A stretch of DNA of 64,000 nucleotides from Pseudomonas fluorescens (GCF_003732425.1 NZ_MOBX01000014.1:796816-860815); one strand, 5' to 3'. Positions 9,770-18,770 are shown, counted from the stretch's first letter. Numbers and translations are program-made. Notes: a model not told the origin generated them from the letters alone.

Positions 9770-10002
9770 CCTGTAAGGAACAAGTGGCGCGCTCCAGCGA
9801 TTATCTCGATGACCAATTGAGCTTTGGGGAAAAGTGGATGGTGCGTCATCATCTGATGTTTTGTCCGAACTGTCGGCGTTTCATTCGTCAGATGCGTTTG
9901 ATGCAAGCCACTTTGAAGGCACTGCCGGAGCCACCGGCAGAAGGCGTCGAAGAGCTGGCCGAACGCCTGGCCGAGCAACGACGAAAAGTTAATCCCCAGT
10001 AG
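9763..10002 (+). CDS. Small zinc-finger anti-sigma factor (zf-HC2 type)
   Basis: A 79-residue soluble protein that probably binds and inhibits the sigma factor encoded just upstream, whose gene it overlaps by 7 bases. The zinc-binding pattern H-x3-C-x2-C is visible in HHLMFCPNCRRF (about residues 28-39), with a further Cys4 near the N-terminus, as in the ZAS/zf-HC2 domain. There is no membrane segment, so it should act in the cytoplasm, perhaps as a redox- or zinc-responsive switch. A ribosome site (GAGGAGACCGGGGA) lies inside the sigma gene. Confidence 0.87.
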   Translation: MLTCKEQVARSSDYLDDQLSFGEKWMVRHHLMFCPNCRRFIRQMRLMQATLKALPEPPAEGVEELAERLAEQRRKVNPQ

Positions 10003-10106
10003 GAGCTGTCGAGTGAAACGAGGCTGCGATCTTTTGATCTTGTTTTCAGGATCAAGATCAAAAGATCGTCCGATCGCGGCCCGAGCCTCCGGCAGCTCCT
10101 ACAGGG
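10000..10106. repeat. REP pair (GTAGGAGCTGC family), diverged
   Basis: Starts at the anti-sigma stop codon: GTAGGAGCTGTCGAGTGAAACG is matched imperfectly by CCGGCAGCTCCTAC at the other end, with GATCTTTTGATCTTG / CAAGATCAAAAGATC pairing inside. The outer arms are more diverged than in the copies at 13009 and 21301. Confidence 0.8.
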
Positions 10107-10212
10107 GGTTTTTGCATCTTGCAGAAATAACCCAGTGCGGGGGAAGCGAACGGATGATGGGGATCGCCCCGCCCGCACCAGGCTATAAGAGAATCAGCTG
10201 CAAGCGCCAAGT

Positions 10213-10249
10213 CTCAAGCTGCAAGTAATGCTTTGACTTGCAGCTTGAG
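10213..10249. terminator. Strong hairpin between anti-sigma and porin genes
   Basis: Perfect 14-base arms CTCAAGCTGCAAGT and ACTTGCAGCTTGAG with a 9-base loop. It lies 25 bases after the porin stop (minus strand) and about 210 bases after the anti-sigma stop. There is no clear U-run, so it may be a repeat-derived transcript end or stabiliser rather than a classical terminator. Confidence 0.5.
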
Positions 10250-10273
10250 GCTCGAAGCTTGCAACTGCTGTTT

Positions 10274-11596
10274 TTAGAACTTGGCTTCTGCGTCCAGTTG
10301 CAGGGTGTTGGCGTCAGCGTCACGCTGGGTACGGCTGGCGAAGTCGGCCTTGGTCAGGAAGTACGTGGCGCCAATGGCGAAGTTCTTGTCGATGTCGTAG
10401 CCAACCTTGAACTTGTGGCCGCGCGAACCGGTGGTGCCGTTGGCGAAGTCGGAGTCGGTGAAGGCGCCGACCACGGCGTTGCGCTGCACGTCACGATAGT
10501 TGTAATCGAGGTTCAGGCCGAAGACTTTCGACTTGGCACCAACCAGCCACGCGGTGTCCTGATCGGTCACGGCGTCGTTGTTCTTCACGTACTGACCGTA
10601 GAACGACAACGGCATTGGCAGACCGCCGATGTCGACCTGGCTGAAACCTTCATACAGACGGAATTCGTTGTTGGCCGAGTTGCCGTTGACCGCCAGGGCG
10701 CACGGTGTGGAAGTCCCGGTGCAGCGACTGTCTTCGTCGTTCTGGTAGGCATAGACGCTACCGCCCAGAGTCACTTTCAGGTTGTCGGTGATGTTGAAGC
10801 GGCTACCCAACTGGCCAGCGGTCAGACGCAGGTCGTGACGGAATTGCACGCCATCGCCGTCAACGTTGTCCTTGAGGTTGTAGTTACCCAGGCTGCCGAA
10901 CAGTTCGGCGCTGCTGCCCAATGGATATTTGTAGGTAACGGCCAGACCTTCCGGGTTGATGTCGCTGTCCCAGATCACGTCGCCCATGCTGACCCACGGT
11001 TGCAGCATCTTGCCGCCGATAATGTGCAGGTTCTTGATCTGGTCAGGGTGGTAGTCGATGTAACCGAGATCCAGCCAGATCTGCTTCTTGTCGAAGTAGT
11101 TGTCCTGATCCTGGTTGGTCGAACGGGCATCGTCGCCGCCGCCGGTGGCGATACGGATACCGGTGTCGACTTGCGGGTTGATCTCGGTGTAGGCACCCAG
11201 ACGGGCACGGATGCGTTGACGATCCTTGTCGCGGCCGCCGTTGTTCGGCTCGCCGTCGATCTTGATGGTTTCCTGACGGATACGCACGTCGCCCTTGAAC
11301 TGGGTCTTGGCCGCCCAGGCGAGTTTCTGGTCGAAGACGCTTTGTTCGTTGGTTTTCTTCGCAACAGCGGCGACTTGTTCGTTGGTCTCTTGCTGCGCCT
11401 GCTGCGCGATTTGCTGAGCCTTCTGATCCTTGGCCAGTTCAGTTTGCAGCTCGATGTACTGCGCCTGGGAAATGGAACCGTTAGCCTTGAGCATGTCGAG
11501 CAGTTTGGCGTCGACTGCAGCACTGGCCGGAACACTCATGGCCAGCAACAAGCCACCGCACAGGGCCGCCGCAGTTTTCGTGGAAGCAAGACGCAT
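10274..11596 (-). CDS. Putative outer membrane porin (Porin_5-like)
   Basis: 440-residue outer membrane protein. A signal peptide ends at VPASA-AVD (about residue 25). A coiled-coil segment rich in Gln, Ala and Glu (about residues 35-80, with AQQIAQQAQQETNEQ) comes next, then many alternating amphipathic strands and a terminal Phe (AEAKF), the usual outer membrane assembly signal. The N-terminal coiled coil followed by a barrel fits the Pseudomonas putative-porin family. The start at 11596 has GGAG nine bases before it and gives a proper signal peptide; upstream in-frame starts would add a non-signal extension. The substrate is unknown. Confidence 0.88.
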   Translation of the reverse strand: MRLASTKTAAALCGGLLLAMSVPASAAVDAKLLDMLKANGSISQAQYIELQTELAKDQKAQQIAQQAQQETNEQVAAVAKKTNEQSVFDQKLAWAAKTQFKGDVRIRQETIKIDGEPNNGGRDKDRQRIRARLGAYTEINPQVDTGIRIATGGGDDARSTNQDQDNYFDKKQIWLDLGYIDYHPDQIKNLHIIGGKMLQPWVSMGDVIWDSDINPEGLAVTYKYPLGSSAELFGSLGNYNLKDNVDGDGVQFRHDLRLTAGQLGSRFNITDNLKVTLGGSVYAYQNDEDSRCTGTSTPCALAVNGNSANNEFRLYEGFSQVDIGGLPMPLSFYGQYVKNNDAVTDQDTAWLVGAKSKVFGLNLDYNYRDVQRNAVVGAFTDSDFANGTTGSRGHKFKVGYDIDKNFAIGATYFLTKADFASRTQRDADANTLQLDAEAKF

Positions 11597-11879
11597 AGCA
11601 ATCTCCGAAGATGAGAGGGGATGGCACAACCATCCGGGGCACAACCGACGGTTCGAATGTCGGAAAACAGTGTCCGGGTAGAACCCGGCGCTCTAAAAAC
11701 AGGCGCCAGTATCGCGATGGTTTATGACAGAGCAGTGGCACAGTGATGGCAGGTTGATGACGATATCGATTCGCCCTGAACTATTGATCTAGAGCGCTGT
11801 CGGCCGATTGCGGGTGTGCAATGCCACGCAATCGGCGATACTCGCCGGGCGCCGAAGTCCTGCTGTGGAGAGCTTGTTG

Positions 11880-13004
11880 ATGCCGTTGCAACGCCTGCAA
11901 AACCTGTCGAAAATCGCGCCGGCCACCTGGGATGCGCTGGTGCCTGAAAGCCAGCCATTTCTGCGCCATGCCTTTCTCAGTGCGCTGGAAGACAGCGGCA
12001 GCGTGGGCCCCCACACTGGCTGGCAGCCTGAGCATCTGCTGCACATCGAAGATGACCGACTGATCGCCGCGCTACCCGGTTATCGCAAGTGGCATTCCTA
12101 CGGCGAGTACGTGTTCGATCACGGTTGGGCCGACGCCTGCGCCCGTGCCGGCATTGATTACTACCCCAAGCTGTTGAGCGCCGTGCCGTTCAGTCCGGTC
12201 AGCGGCCCGCGTTTATTGGCGGCCAGGGTCGAAGACGGTTTCGAGCTGCTCAAGAGCCTGCCCGGCTATCTGGAGATCGAAGGGCTTTCCAGCGCGCACA
12301 TCAACTTCACCGACGCCTTCACCGACGCTGCAATGGCCGAGCAACCGGGCTGGCTGCAACGCATTGGCTGTCAATATCACTGGCAGAATCGCGGGTATCG
12401 CGACTTTCAGGATTTCCTCGACGTGCTCAGTTCGCGCAAGCGCAAACAGATGCGCAAGGAACGCGAGCAGGTGGCGGGGCAGGGATTTGCGTTTGAATGG
12501 CTGGAGGGGCGCGAACTGGACGAGGCGCAGTGGGATTTTGTCTACGCCTGCTATGCCAACACGTATGCGGTACGGCGTCAGGCACCGTACCTGACGCGGG
12601 AGTTTTTCAGTCTGCTGGCCGAGCGCATGCCCGAGGCGATCCGCGTGGTATTGGCTAAACAAGGCTCAAGGCCGGTGGCGATGGCCTTCAGTCTGGTCGG
12701 TGGCGACAGTTTCTACGGGCGCTATTGGGGCTGTCTGGCGGAGTTTGATCGGTTGCACTTCGAGACGTGTTTTTATCAGGGCATGGATTATGCGATCGCG
12801 CAGGGGTACCAGCGTTTCGATGCCGGAGCTCAGGGCGAGCACAAGCTGATTCGTGGCTTTGAGCCGGTGATTACGCACTCATGGCATTACTTGCGCCATC
12901 CGGGGTTGAAAGCGGCGGTGAAGGATTTCCTGAAACAGGAACGCGCCGGCATCCTCGCCTATGCCGAGGAAGCGAAAACAGCCTTGCCCTACCGCCAGAC
13001 ATAA
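11880..13004 (+). CDS. FemAB-like / GNAT-fold protein (DUF482-type)
   Basis: Cytoplasmic protein of 374 residues resembling the family annotated as peptidoglycan biosynthesis or GNAT N-acetyltransferase (FemAB_like, PF04339). Characteristic stretches are PFLRHAFLSALEDSGSVG near the N-terminus, the middle KRKQMRKEREQV, and FYGRYWGCL...LHFETCFYQGMDYAI plus GAQGEHKLIRGFEP near the C-terminus. The function in pseudomonads is not established; an aminoacyl or acyl transfer is only inferred from the fold. I chose ATG 11880 (GGAGAG upstream) over an in-frame start at 11808, which precedes the conserved region by 24 residues. Confidence 0.85.
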   Translation: MPLQRLQNLSKIAPATWDALVPESQPFLRHAFLSALEDSGSVGPHTGWQPEHLLHIEDDRLIAALPGYRKWHSYGEYVFDHGWADACARAGIDYYPKLLSAVPFSPVSGPRLLAARVEDGFELLKSLPGYLEIEGLSSAHINFTDAFTDAAMAEQPGWLQRIGCQYHWQNRGYRDFQDFLDVLSSRKRKQMRKEREQVAGQGFAFEWLEGRELDEAQWDFVYACYANTYAVRRQAPYLTREFFSLLAERMPEAIRVVLAKQGSRPVAMAFSLVGGDSFYGRYWGCLAEFDRLHFETCFYQGMDYAIAQGYQRFDAGAQGEHKLIRGFEPVITHSWHYLRHPGLKAAVKDFLKQERAGILAYAEEAKTALPYRQT

Positions 13005-13008
13005 ATCT

Positions 13009-13092
13009 CCTGTAGGAGCTGCCGAAGGCTGCGATCTTTTGATTTTTGAAAGCAAGATCAAAAGATCGCAGCCTTCGGCAGCTCCTACAGGG
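13009..13092. repeat. REP pair (GTAGGAGCTGCCGAAGGCTGCGATC family)
   Basis: Almost perfect inverted repeat: CCTGTAGGAGCTGCCGAAGG in one arm and its complement at the other end, with GATCTTTTGAT / ATCAAAAGATC inside. It sits between convergent genes and could end both transcripts. Confidence 0.92.
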
Positions 13093-13107
13093 AGATCATC
13101 GCAGGTT

Positions 13108-13803
13108 TCAGGTTTCCTCTTTGCCCAACCAGCGATAGATGCCGCCACCGACCACCGCGCCAATCAACGGCGCGACCCAGAACATCCACAACTGCGCGAT
13201 CGCCCAGCCGCCGACCATCAGTGCCGGTCCCGTGCTACGGGCCGGGTTCACCGACGTGTTGGTGACGGGAATCGAGATCAGGTGAATCAGCGTCAGGGCC
13301 AGGCCGATGGCGATTGGTGCCAGCCCCGGTGGCGCGCGCCTGTCGGTCGCTCCCAGAATGATGATCACAAACATTGCCGTCATCACCAGCTCGGTCACAA
13401 ACCCCGCCGCCATCGAATATTTGCCCGGCGAATGCTCGCCATATCCGTTGGAAGCAAGGCCGGCGGCGATATCGAAACCCTCCTTGCCGCTGGCGATGTG
13501 CGCGATCAGCGCCGCCGCGAGAATCGCGCCGAGCACCTGCGCGATGATGTAGGCGGGCAACTCTTTGGCCGGAAACCGACCGCCGACGAACAGACCGACC
13601 GAGACGGCCGGGTTGAGGTGACATCCGCTGATGTGACCGATGGCGAATGCCATGGTCAGCACCGTCAGACCAAACGCCAGGGCCACCCCCAGCACCCCGA
13701 TTCCCAACGGTGAAGACGCGGCGATCACCGCGCTACCGCAACCACCCAATACTAACCAGAACGTACCCAACAACTCAGTGACTGAACGTTTGAACAGCGA
13801 CAT
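13108..13803 (-). CDS. aqpZ: Aquaporin Z
   Basis: Inner membrane water channel of 231 residues with six membrane spans and two half-helices. Both NPA motifs are intact (residues 64-66 and 186-188). The selectivity residues expected for a water-specific channel are present (Phe44, His174, Arg189, close to E. coli numbering), which argues against a glycerol facilitator. It is convergent with the FemAB-like gene. The start ATG 13803 gives the canonical N-terminus MSLFKRSVTELLGTF. Confidence 0.95.
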   Translation of the reverse strand: MSLFKRSVTELLGTFWLVLGGCGSAVIAASSPLGIGVLGVALAFGLTVLTMAFAIGHISGCHLNPAVSVGLFVGGRFPAKELPAYIIAQVLGAILAAALIAHIASGKEGFDIAAGLASNGYGEHSPGKYSMAAGFVTELVMTAMFVIIILGATDRRAPPGLAPIAIGLALTLIHLISIPVTNTSVNPARSTGPALMVGGWAIAQLWMFWVAPLIGAVVGGGIYRWLGKEET

Positions 13804-13931
13804 GAGAGGCGTCCTTGATAGCCCTGCTATCGAGACTGCATCGCGTTGTGCATCCCTGCAGATTTACGACAGGTTCCGTGCCGGAACCTTGGCTGAGTAC
13901 AGCAGGCTTTCTGCGGATTTCCAGCAGCCAC

Positions 13932-13974
13932 AAAAAAACCGCCAGCGCCCGTGGTTGGCGGGCTGTGGCGGTTT
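13932..13974 (-). terminator. Intrinsic terminator downstream of the ABC exporter
   Basis: On the minus strand the order is AAACCGCCA, a GC-rich loop region, TGGCGGTTT, then a run of seven T. This is a clear stem plus U-tract about 180 bases after the ABC transporter stop at 14157, in the right direction to end that transcript before aqpZ. Confidence 0.72.
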
Positions 13975-13990
13975 CTTGGAGGACAAGCAT

Positions 13991-14127
13991 TGTGTGGCGA
14001 GGGAGCTTGCTCGCGCTGGACAGCGAAGCTGTCCCAAAACCATCCACACCGGTAGTGTCAGACTTTCACGGTTGGCGGGTTTCGCGACTGCTGCGCAGCC
14101 GAGCGGGAGCAAGCTCCCTCGCCACAA
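13991..14127. repeat. REP pair (TGTGGCGAGGGAGCTTGCTC family)
   Basis: TGTGGCGAGGGAGCTTGCTC at the left and GAGCAAGCTCCCTCGCCACA at the right enclose two further imperfect arms (CAGCGAAGCTGTCC and GCTGCGCAGCCGAGC). Same family as the copies at 46703, 49970, 53204 and 55511. Confidence 0.9.
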
Positions 14128-14156
14128 AAGCTCACAGGTTCGGGCGTTGATTGTGG

Positions 14157-15989
14157 TCAGTCGATGCCGACAAACCCTCCGGTCTGGTGCGCCCAAAGCC
14201 GTGCATACAGACCGCGATGGGCCAGCAGTTCAGCATGGGTGCCGCTCTCGGCAATCTTGCCGTTCTCCAGCACCACCAAGCGATCCATCCGCGCGATGGT
14301 CGAGAGTCGGTGCGCAATCGCAATCACGGTTTTGCCCTGCATCAGGGTTTCCAGGCTTTCCTGAATCGCCGCTTCAACTTCCGAGTCCAGTGCCGAGGTC
14401 GCTTCGTCCATGATCAGGATCGGCGCGTCCTTGAGCAACACTCGCGCTATCGCGATGCGCTGGCGCTGGCCACCGGACAGTTTCACCCCGCGCTCGCCAA
14501 CATGCGCATCGAAGCCTGTGCGACCCTCAGCGTCCGACAACAGTGGAATGAATTCATCGGCGCGGGCCTTGTGCACCGCGTCCCATAATTCTGCGTCGGT
14601 CGCGTCGGGTTTGCCGTACAGCAAGTTGTCGCGGATCGAACGGTGCAGCAACGATGTGTCTTGGGTGATCATGCCGATCCGTGCGCGCAGGCTTTCCTGG
14701 CCGACTTCGGCGATGTTCTGGCCATCAATCAGAATCCGCCCACCCTCGACGTCGTACAGGCGCAGCAACAGATTGACCAGCGTCGATTTGCCGGCGCCGG
14801 ACGGCCCGATCAAACCGATTTTTTCACCCGGTTTGATGTTCAGATTGAGGTCGCCGATGATCCCGCGCTTCTTGCCGTAGTGAAAATCCACGTGCTCGAA
14901 ACGCACTTCGCCACGGGCCACGTGCAGCGGTTTGGCCTGCTCGTGATCGGTGACGCTGACCGGTTGCGAGATGGTGCGCAGACCGTCCTGAACCATGCCG
15001 ATGTTTTCGAAAATGCCGGTGACTACCCACATGATCCAGCCGGACATGTTGACGATGCGAATCACCAGACCGGTAGCCAATGCAATCGCACCGACGCTGA
15101 TCAGTGACTGCGTCCACAGCCACAGCGCCAGCGCCGTGGTGCCGACGATCAGCAAGCCGTTCATGGCGGTGATCACCACGTCCATGCTGGTGACGACGCG
15201 GCCGGCCATTTGTGCTTTGACGGTCTGTTCTTCGATGGCTTCCTTGGCGTAGTGCTGTTCGAAATTGGTGTGGGCAAACAGCTTCAGTGTGGCGATGTTG
15301 GTGTAGCCGTCGACGATGCGGCCCATTAGTTTCGAGCGCGCGTCGGAAGCTTCCACCGAGCGATCTTTCACGCGGGGTACGAAGTAATACAGTGCGCCGA
15401 TGTAGGCGACGATCCACGTCAACAGCGGCATCATCAGGCGCCAGTCGGCCTCGGCGAACAACACCAGCGAACTGATCGCATAGATCACCACGTGCCACAG
15501 CGCATCCACCGCTTGCACCGCTGAGTCACGCAGCGAGTTGCCGGTCTGCATGATGCGCTGAGCGATGCGCCCGGCGAAGTCGTTCTGGAAGAAATTCAGG
15601 CTCTGCTTGAGGACGTAGCTGTGGTTCTGCCAGCGGATCATGCTGGTCATGCCGGGGCTCAAGGTCTGATGCACCAGTAGATCGTGCAGACCGAAAAAGA
15701 TTGGCCGCAGGACCAGGGCAACCACCAGCATCCACGTCAGTTCGAGGGCGTGGTCGCTGAAGAAATTCGGGTTCGGTGTGCCTTGGGCCAGGTCGATGAT
15801 GCGGCTCAGGTAACTGAACAGCGCCACTTCGATCAGCGCGGCGAACAGGCCAACGACGAGCAGGGCGGCAAAGCTTGGCCAGACCTGCTTGAGGTAATAG
15901 GTATAGAAGGGGAGAACTCGGTCCGGCGGAGACGCCGTCGGGGCCTCACGGAATATGTCGATCAGTTGTTCGAAACGGCGATAGAGCAT
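14157..15989 (-). CDS. ABC exporter, fused permease and ATPase
   Basis: 610-residue half-transporter of the exporter class. A transmembrane domain with six spans covers about residues 35-330. The nucleotide-binding domain has Walker A GPSGAGKST (about 395), Q-loop (ITQDTSL), signature LSGGQRQR, Walker B ILIMDEATSALDSE and the switch His in AIAHRL. It should work as a homodimer in the inner membrane. The substrate is unknown; lipid or drug export is typical of this MsbA-like group. It is the last gene of a minus-strand block with ppiA, a hydrolase and a LysR gene, the same order I recall for PA3225-PA3228 of P. aeruginosa. Confidence 0.92.
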   Translation of the reverse strand: MLYRRFEQLIDIFREAPTASPPDRVLPFYTYYLKQVWPSFAALLVVGLFAALIEVALFSYLSRIIDLAQGTPNPNFFSDHALELTWMLVVALVLRPIFFGLHDLLVHQTLSPGMTSMIRWQNHSYVLKQSLNFFQNDFAGRIAQRIMQTGNSLRDSAVQAVDALWHVVIYAISSLVLFAEADWRLMMPLLTWIVAYIGALYYFVPRVKDRSVEASDARSKLMGRIVDGYTNIATLKLFAHTNFEQHYAKEAIEEQTVKAQMAGRVVTSMDVVITAMNGLLIVGTTALALWLWTQSLISVGAIALATGLVIRIVNMSGWIMWVVTGIFENIGMVQDGLRTISQPVSVTDHEQAKPLHVARGEVRFEHVDFHYGKKRGIIGDLNLNIKPGEKIGLIGPSGAGKSTLVNLLLRLYDVEGGRILIDGQNIAEVGQESLRARIGMITQDTSLLHRSIRDNLLYGKPDATDAELWDAVHKARADEFIPLLSDAEGRTGFDAHVGERGVKLSGGQRQRIAIARVLLKDAPILIMDEATSALDSEVEAAIQESLETLMQGKTVIAIAHRLSTIARMDRLVVLENGKIAESGTHAELLAHRGLYARLWAHQTGGFVGID

Positions 15990-16030
15990 CAGATAACCGC
16001 CCGGAGCACGGGCTCTCCTTTTATCGGTGT

Positions 16031-16060
16031 GAGCGGCGCGGGATCAGGCCGGCGCCGCTC
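16031..16060. terminator. Hairpin between ppiA and the ABC gene
   Basis: Perfect 9-base arms GAGCGGCGC and GCGCCGCTC with a 12-base loop, 18 bases after the ppiA stop. No U-run follows on the minus strand, so it may only attenuate or stabilise the transcript. Confidence 0.4.
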
Positions 16061-16077
16061 GATACGCCCTGTACAGC

Positions 16078-16641
16078 TTAGTCGATGACTTTGGCCGACT
16101 TGATGATCACAGGGTCGACAGGCACGTTTTGCATGCCGCTTTTGGTGGTGGTTTGCGAGTTGACGATGATGTCGACCACATCCATGCCTTTGACCACTTT
16201 GGCGAACACCGCGTAACCGGCGTCACGGCCCGGATCGAGGAACGCGTTGTCAGCCACGTTGATGAAGAACTGGCTGGTGGCCGAGTCAGGATTGGAGGTG
16301 CGCGCCATCGACAATGTGCCGCGAACGTTGTGCAGGCCATTGCTGGCTTCGTTCTTGATCGGTGCCTTGGTGTCTTTCTGTTGCATCTGTTGGGTGAAGC
16401 CACCGCCCTGAGCCATGAAGCCCGGGATCACGCGGTGGAAAATGGTGTTGGTGTAGAAACCACTGTTGACGTAATCGAGAAAGTTCTTGGTGCTGATCGG
16501 GGCCTTGACTGGATCCAGTTCGATTTCGATCTGGCCGTTGGTGGTGTCCAGCAGCACATGCGGTGCCTTGGCCGGCGTGGCAGCCATCAGGTTGGCGGCA
16601 AACAGCACAGTACCAGCGGCGAGGGCGAGTTTTTTCAACAT
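16078..16641 (-). CDS. ppiA: Periplasmic peptidyl-prolyl cis-trans isomerase A (cyclophilin)
   Basis: Folding catalyst of 187 residues. A signal peptide (KKLALAAGTVLFAANLMA, cleavage near residue 21) directs it to the periplasm. The cyclophilin core shows the active-site segments FHRVIPGFMAQGGG (with the catalytic Arg), GTLSMART and SQFFINVADN, all as in E. coli PpiA. The start lies 3 bases after the hydrolase stop, so the two genes are read together. Confidence 0.95.
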   Translation of the reverse strand: MLKKLALAAGTVLFAANLMAATPAKAPHVLLDTTNGQIEIELDPVKAPISTKNFLDYVNSGFYTNTIFHRVIPGFMAQGGGFTQQMQQKDTKAPIKNEASNGLHNVRGTLSMARTSNPDSATSQFFINVADNAFLDPGRDAGYAVFAKVVKGMDVVDIIVNSQTTTKSGMQNVPVDPVIIKSAKVID

Positions 16642-16644
16642 GGG

Positions 16645-17448
16645 TCAGTGATCCTGAGATTGAATATCGGCTGCGGCGAGGAACTCCAGCAGCGTTTGAT
16701 TGAAGCGTTCGGGTTGATCGAGCGGGGTGGCGTGGCGCGAATCGGCGATCACCACCAGCCGCGCATTCGGCAGCAGTTTTACATAGGTTTCTTTCAGTGC
16801 CACCGGTGTGTAGTCACGGTCGGCGCTGATGACGAGGGTTGGACAGGTCACTCGGGAAAGTCGTTCCTGAACGCCCCAGCCAACAATCGCATCGAAGCTG
16901 GCGAGATAAGCACGTTTGTCGTTTTTTGCCCAGCGTTCAGCCATTTTCTGCCGCAGATCGGCCTGGTCCGGCTTGGGGAAAAGTTTGCCACCCAGCGCCT
17001 TGCCAATGGTGGCCAGGCTCAGCACACGCATCAGGCTCCAGCGCTTGAACCACTGCCAATAGTCGTCGCGGCTACGCAATTTGACCTCGGGCGCGCTGTT
17101 GACGATGGTCAGGCTCTTGAGCATCTGCGGTTGATCGACGCCCAGCTGAAAACCGATCATGCCGCCCATGGATAAACCAACATAGTGCACCGGGCCGAGT
17201 TGCAAATGCTCGATCAGTGCGACCAGGTCGGCGCTGAACCCGGCAATGCTGTAGCGCTCGCGGGGTTTGTCCGAGCGGCCGTGGCCGCGAATGTCCGGGA
17301 CGATCACCCGGTAATGCGCGGCCAGCGCCGGGATCTGCATTTCCCAGTCCAGCGTGCTCGAACCGAGCCCGTGGACCAGCAGCAACGGCGTACCGTGGCC
17401 ATATTCCTCGTAGTGCAGGTTGCAACCTTCGTGCTCGAAATACGCCAT
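16645..17448 (-). CDS. Alpha/beta hydrolase
   Basis: Cytoplasmic alpha/beta-fold hydrolase of 267 residues. The oxyanion region HGLGSS, the nucleophile elbow GLSMGG (Ser about residue 94), an acid in SADRDYT and the catalytic His in DSRHATPLDQP are all visible. It is closest in style to 3-oxoadipate enol-lactonase/BioH-like esterases, but no pathway genes lie nearby, so the substrate is open. It starts 14 bases after the LysR gene and ends 3 bases before ppiA, so the three form one unit. Confidence 0.9.
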   Translation of the reverse strand: MAYFEHEGCNLHYEEYGHGTPLLLVHGLGSSTLDWEMQIPALAAHYRVIVPDIRGHGRSDKPRERYSIAGFSADLVALIEHLQLGPVHYVGLSMGGMIGFQLGVDQPQMLKSLTIVNSAPEVKLRSRDDYWQWFKRWSLMRVLSLATIGKALGGKLFPKPDQADLRQKMAERWAKNDKRAYLASFDAIVGWGVQERLSRVTCPTLVISADRDYTPVALKETYVKLLPNARLVVIADSRHATPLDQPERFNQTLLEFLAAADIQSQDH

Positions 17449-17462
17449 CGGTGAACTCCGTG

Positions 17463-18386
17463 TCAGGCTTGTTCGGGGGCGGCGAACGGTGCGTCCAGCG
17501 GCAAAGTGTCGAAGGTGCGCAGCAGTTCGATGAGGATTTGCGTGGCCGGGCCCAGCGGTTTGTCCTTGTTTGAATACAGGTAGAAACTCGGGTTGCGGCT
17601 GCCGCCCTGATCCAACGGTAGCAGCTTGAGCGAACCTTCCTTCAGTTCCCGTTCGATCATGTGCCGCGGCAGCCAGGCGAACCCCAGGCCGCTGCTGACA
17701 AACGTGGCGGCGGTGGCAAGACTGCCGACGGTCCAGCGCTGCTCGGCGCCGAGCCAGCCGACGTCCCGTGGTTGCTGGCGACCTGAATCGCGGATGACCA
17801 CTTGCATCTGGGTTTCCAGATCCTGAAAGCTCAGTTCGCGGTTGAGACGATGCAGGGTGTGGTCGGGGTGAGCGACGGCGACAAACTCGACATCGCTCAA
17901 CTCCGTTCCGAGGTAGCCGGGGATACCCATGCCGGTGATGGCCAGATCGGCCACGCCTTCGAGCAGCACTTCCTCGACCCCCGACAACACTTCTTCACGC
18001 AGACGCACCCGGCAGCCACGGCTTTGCGGCATGAACGCGGTCAATGCCCGCACGATGCGCGCACTCGGATACGCCGCGTCCACCACCAGCCGCACTTCCG
18101 CTTCCCAGCCTTGCTCCATGTGATGGGCGAGGTCTTCCAGTTGGCTGGCCTGTTTCACCAGCTGCCGCGAACGACGCAACAACACGCCACCGGCTTCGGT
18201 GAGCACGGCTTTACGCCCGTCGATGCGCAGCAACGGCACGCCGAGCTGGTCCTGCATGCGGGCGACGGTGTAACTCACCGATGATTGCGAACGGTGCAAG
18301 GCCTCGGCGGCCTGGGCGAAGCCGCCGTGGTCGACCACGGCCTGCAATGTTCGCCATTGATCAAGGGTCACGCGGGGCGCTTTCAT
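17463..18386 (-). CDS. LysR-family transcriptional regulator
   Basis: 307-residue regulator. The N-terminal winged helix-turn-helix is at about residues 8-65 (TLQAVVDHGGFAQAAEALHR, then SQSSVSYTVARMQDQLGVPL), followed by a LysR substrate-binding domain. ATG 18386 is chosen because AGGAG lies 8 bases upstream; the preceding TTG adds only one codon. Gene order matches P. aeruginosa PA3225, reported as a repressor of resistance mechanisms; orthology is inferred from order, not aligned. It is divergent from the small secreted protein gene and near azoR, which are plausible targets. Confidence 0.92.
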   Translation of the reverse strand: MKAPRVTLDQWRTLQAVVDHGGFAQAAEALHRSQSSVSYTVARMQDQLGVPLLRIDGRKAVLTEAGGVLLRRSRQLVKQASQLEDLAHHMEQGWEAEVRLVVDAAYPSARIVRALTAFMPQSRGCRVRLREEVLSGVEEVLLEGVADLAITGMGIPGYLGTELSDVEFVAVAHPDHTLHRLNRELSFQDLETQMQVVIRDSGRQQPRDVGWLGAEQRWTVGSLATAATFVSSGLGFAWLPRHMIERELKEGSLKLLPLDQGGSRNPSFYLYSNKDKPLGPATQILIELLRTFDTLPLDAPFAAPEQA

Positions 18387-18435
18387 CAATAGCTCCTCTT
18401 GTCCTAAGCTGGCGGTCCCTCATGGAGACTGCCGA

Positions 18436-18750
18436 ATGAAAAAATTCTGTTGTGTGTTGCTGGCACTGCTGCCGCTGACGGCGTTTGCGTATCCGATCGA
18501 CGTGGAAAAAGATCTCAATGACCTGAAGATCGACTTCGAGACTTTCGCCACCGATAACGACATCGGCTCGATTCGAGTGGCCAACTACGGCGATGTCGAT
18601 GCAGTCTGCAAGGCCGTGTTCAGCAACGGTCCGGAAGCACCGCGCACCCGCACCATCGAAGTGCCGGCCGGCAAACATAAAAACGCCACGGCCAAGTTCA
18701 CCCGCGAGATCATCAAGCTGCGCATCAAGCTGACCTGTACACCGAAATAA
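18436..18750 (+). CDS. Small secreted protein of unknown function
   Basis: 104 residues with a clear signal peptide (KKFCCVLLALLPLTAFA, cleavage before YPID), so it should be periplasmic. The mature part has two Cys residues (in DAVCKAV and KLTCTPK) that could form a disulfide, and an alternating beta-like pattern (RVANYGDVDAVCKAVFS). I do not recognise a named domain; a gene of similar kind stands at this place in P. aeruginosa. Divergent from the LysR gene by 49 bases, so they share a control region. Confidence 0.82.
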   Translation: MKKFCCVLLALLPLTAFAYPIDVEKDLNDLKIDFETFATDNDIGSIRVANYGDVDAVCKAVFSNGPEAPRTRTIEVPAGKHKNATAKFTREIIKLRIKLTCTPK

Positions 18751-18770
18751 CACCGATCCGCTGTAGGAGT

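Noticed and set aside
10238..11614. Plus-strand open frame opposite the porin (458 codons).
   Set aside because: The minus frame has a signal peptide, coiled coil and terminal Phe; the plus frame is Val/Gly-rich antisense sequence and begins in a repeat hairpin.
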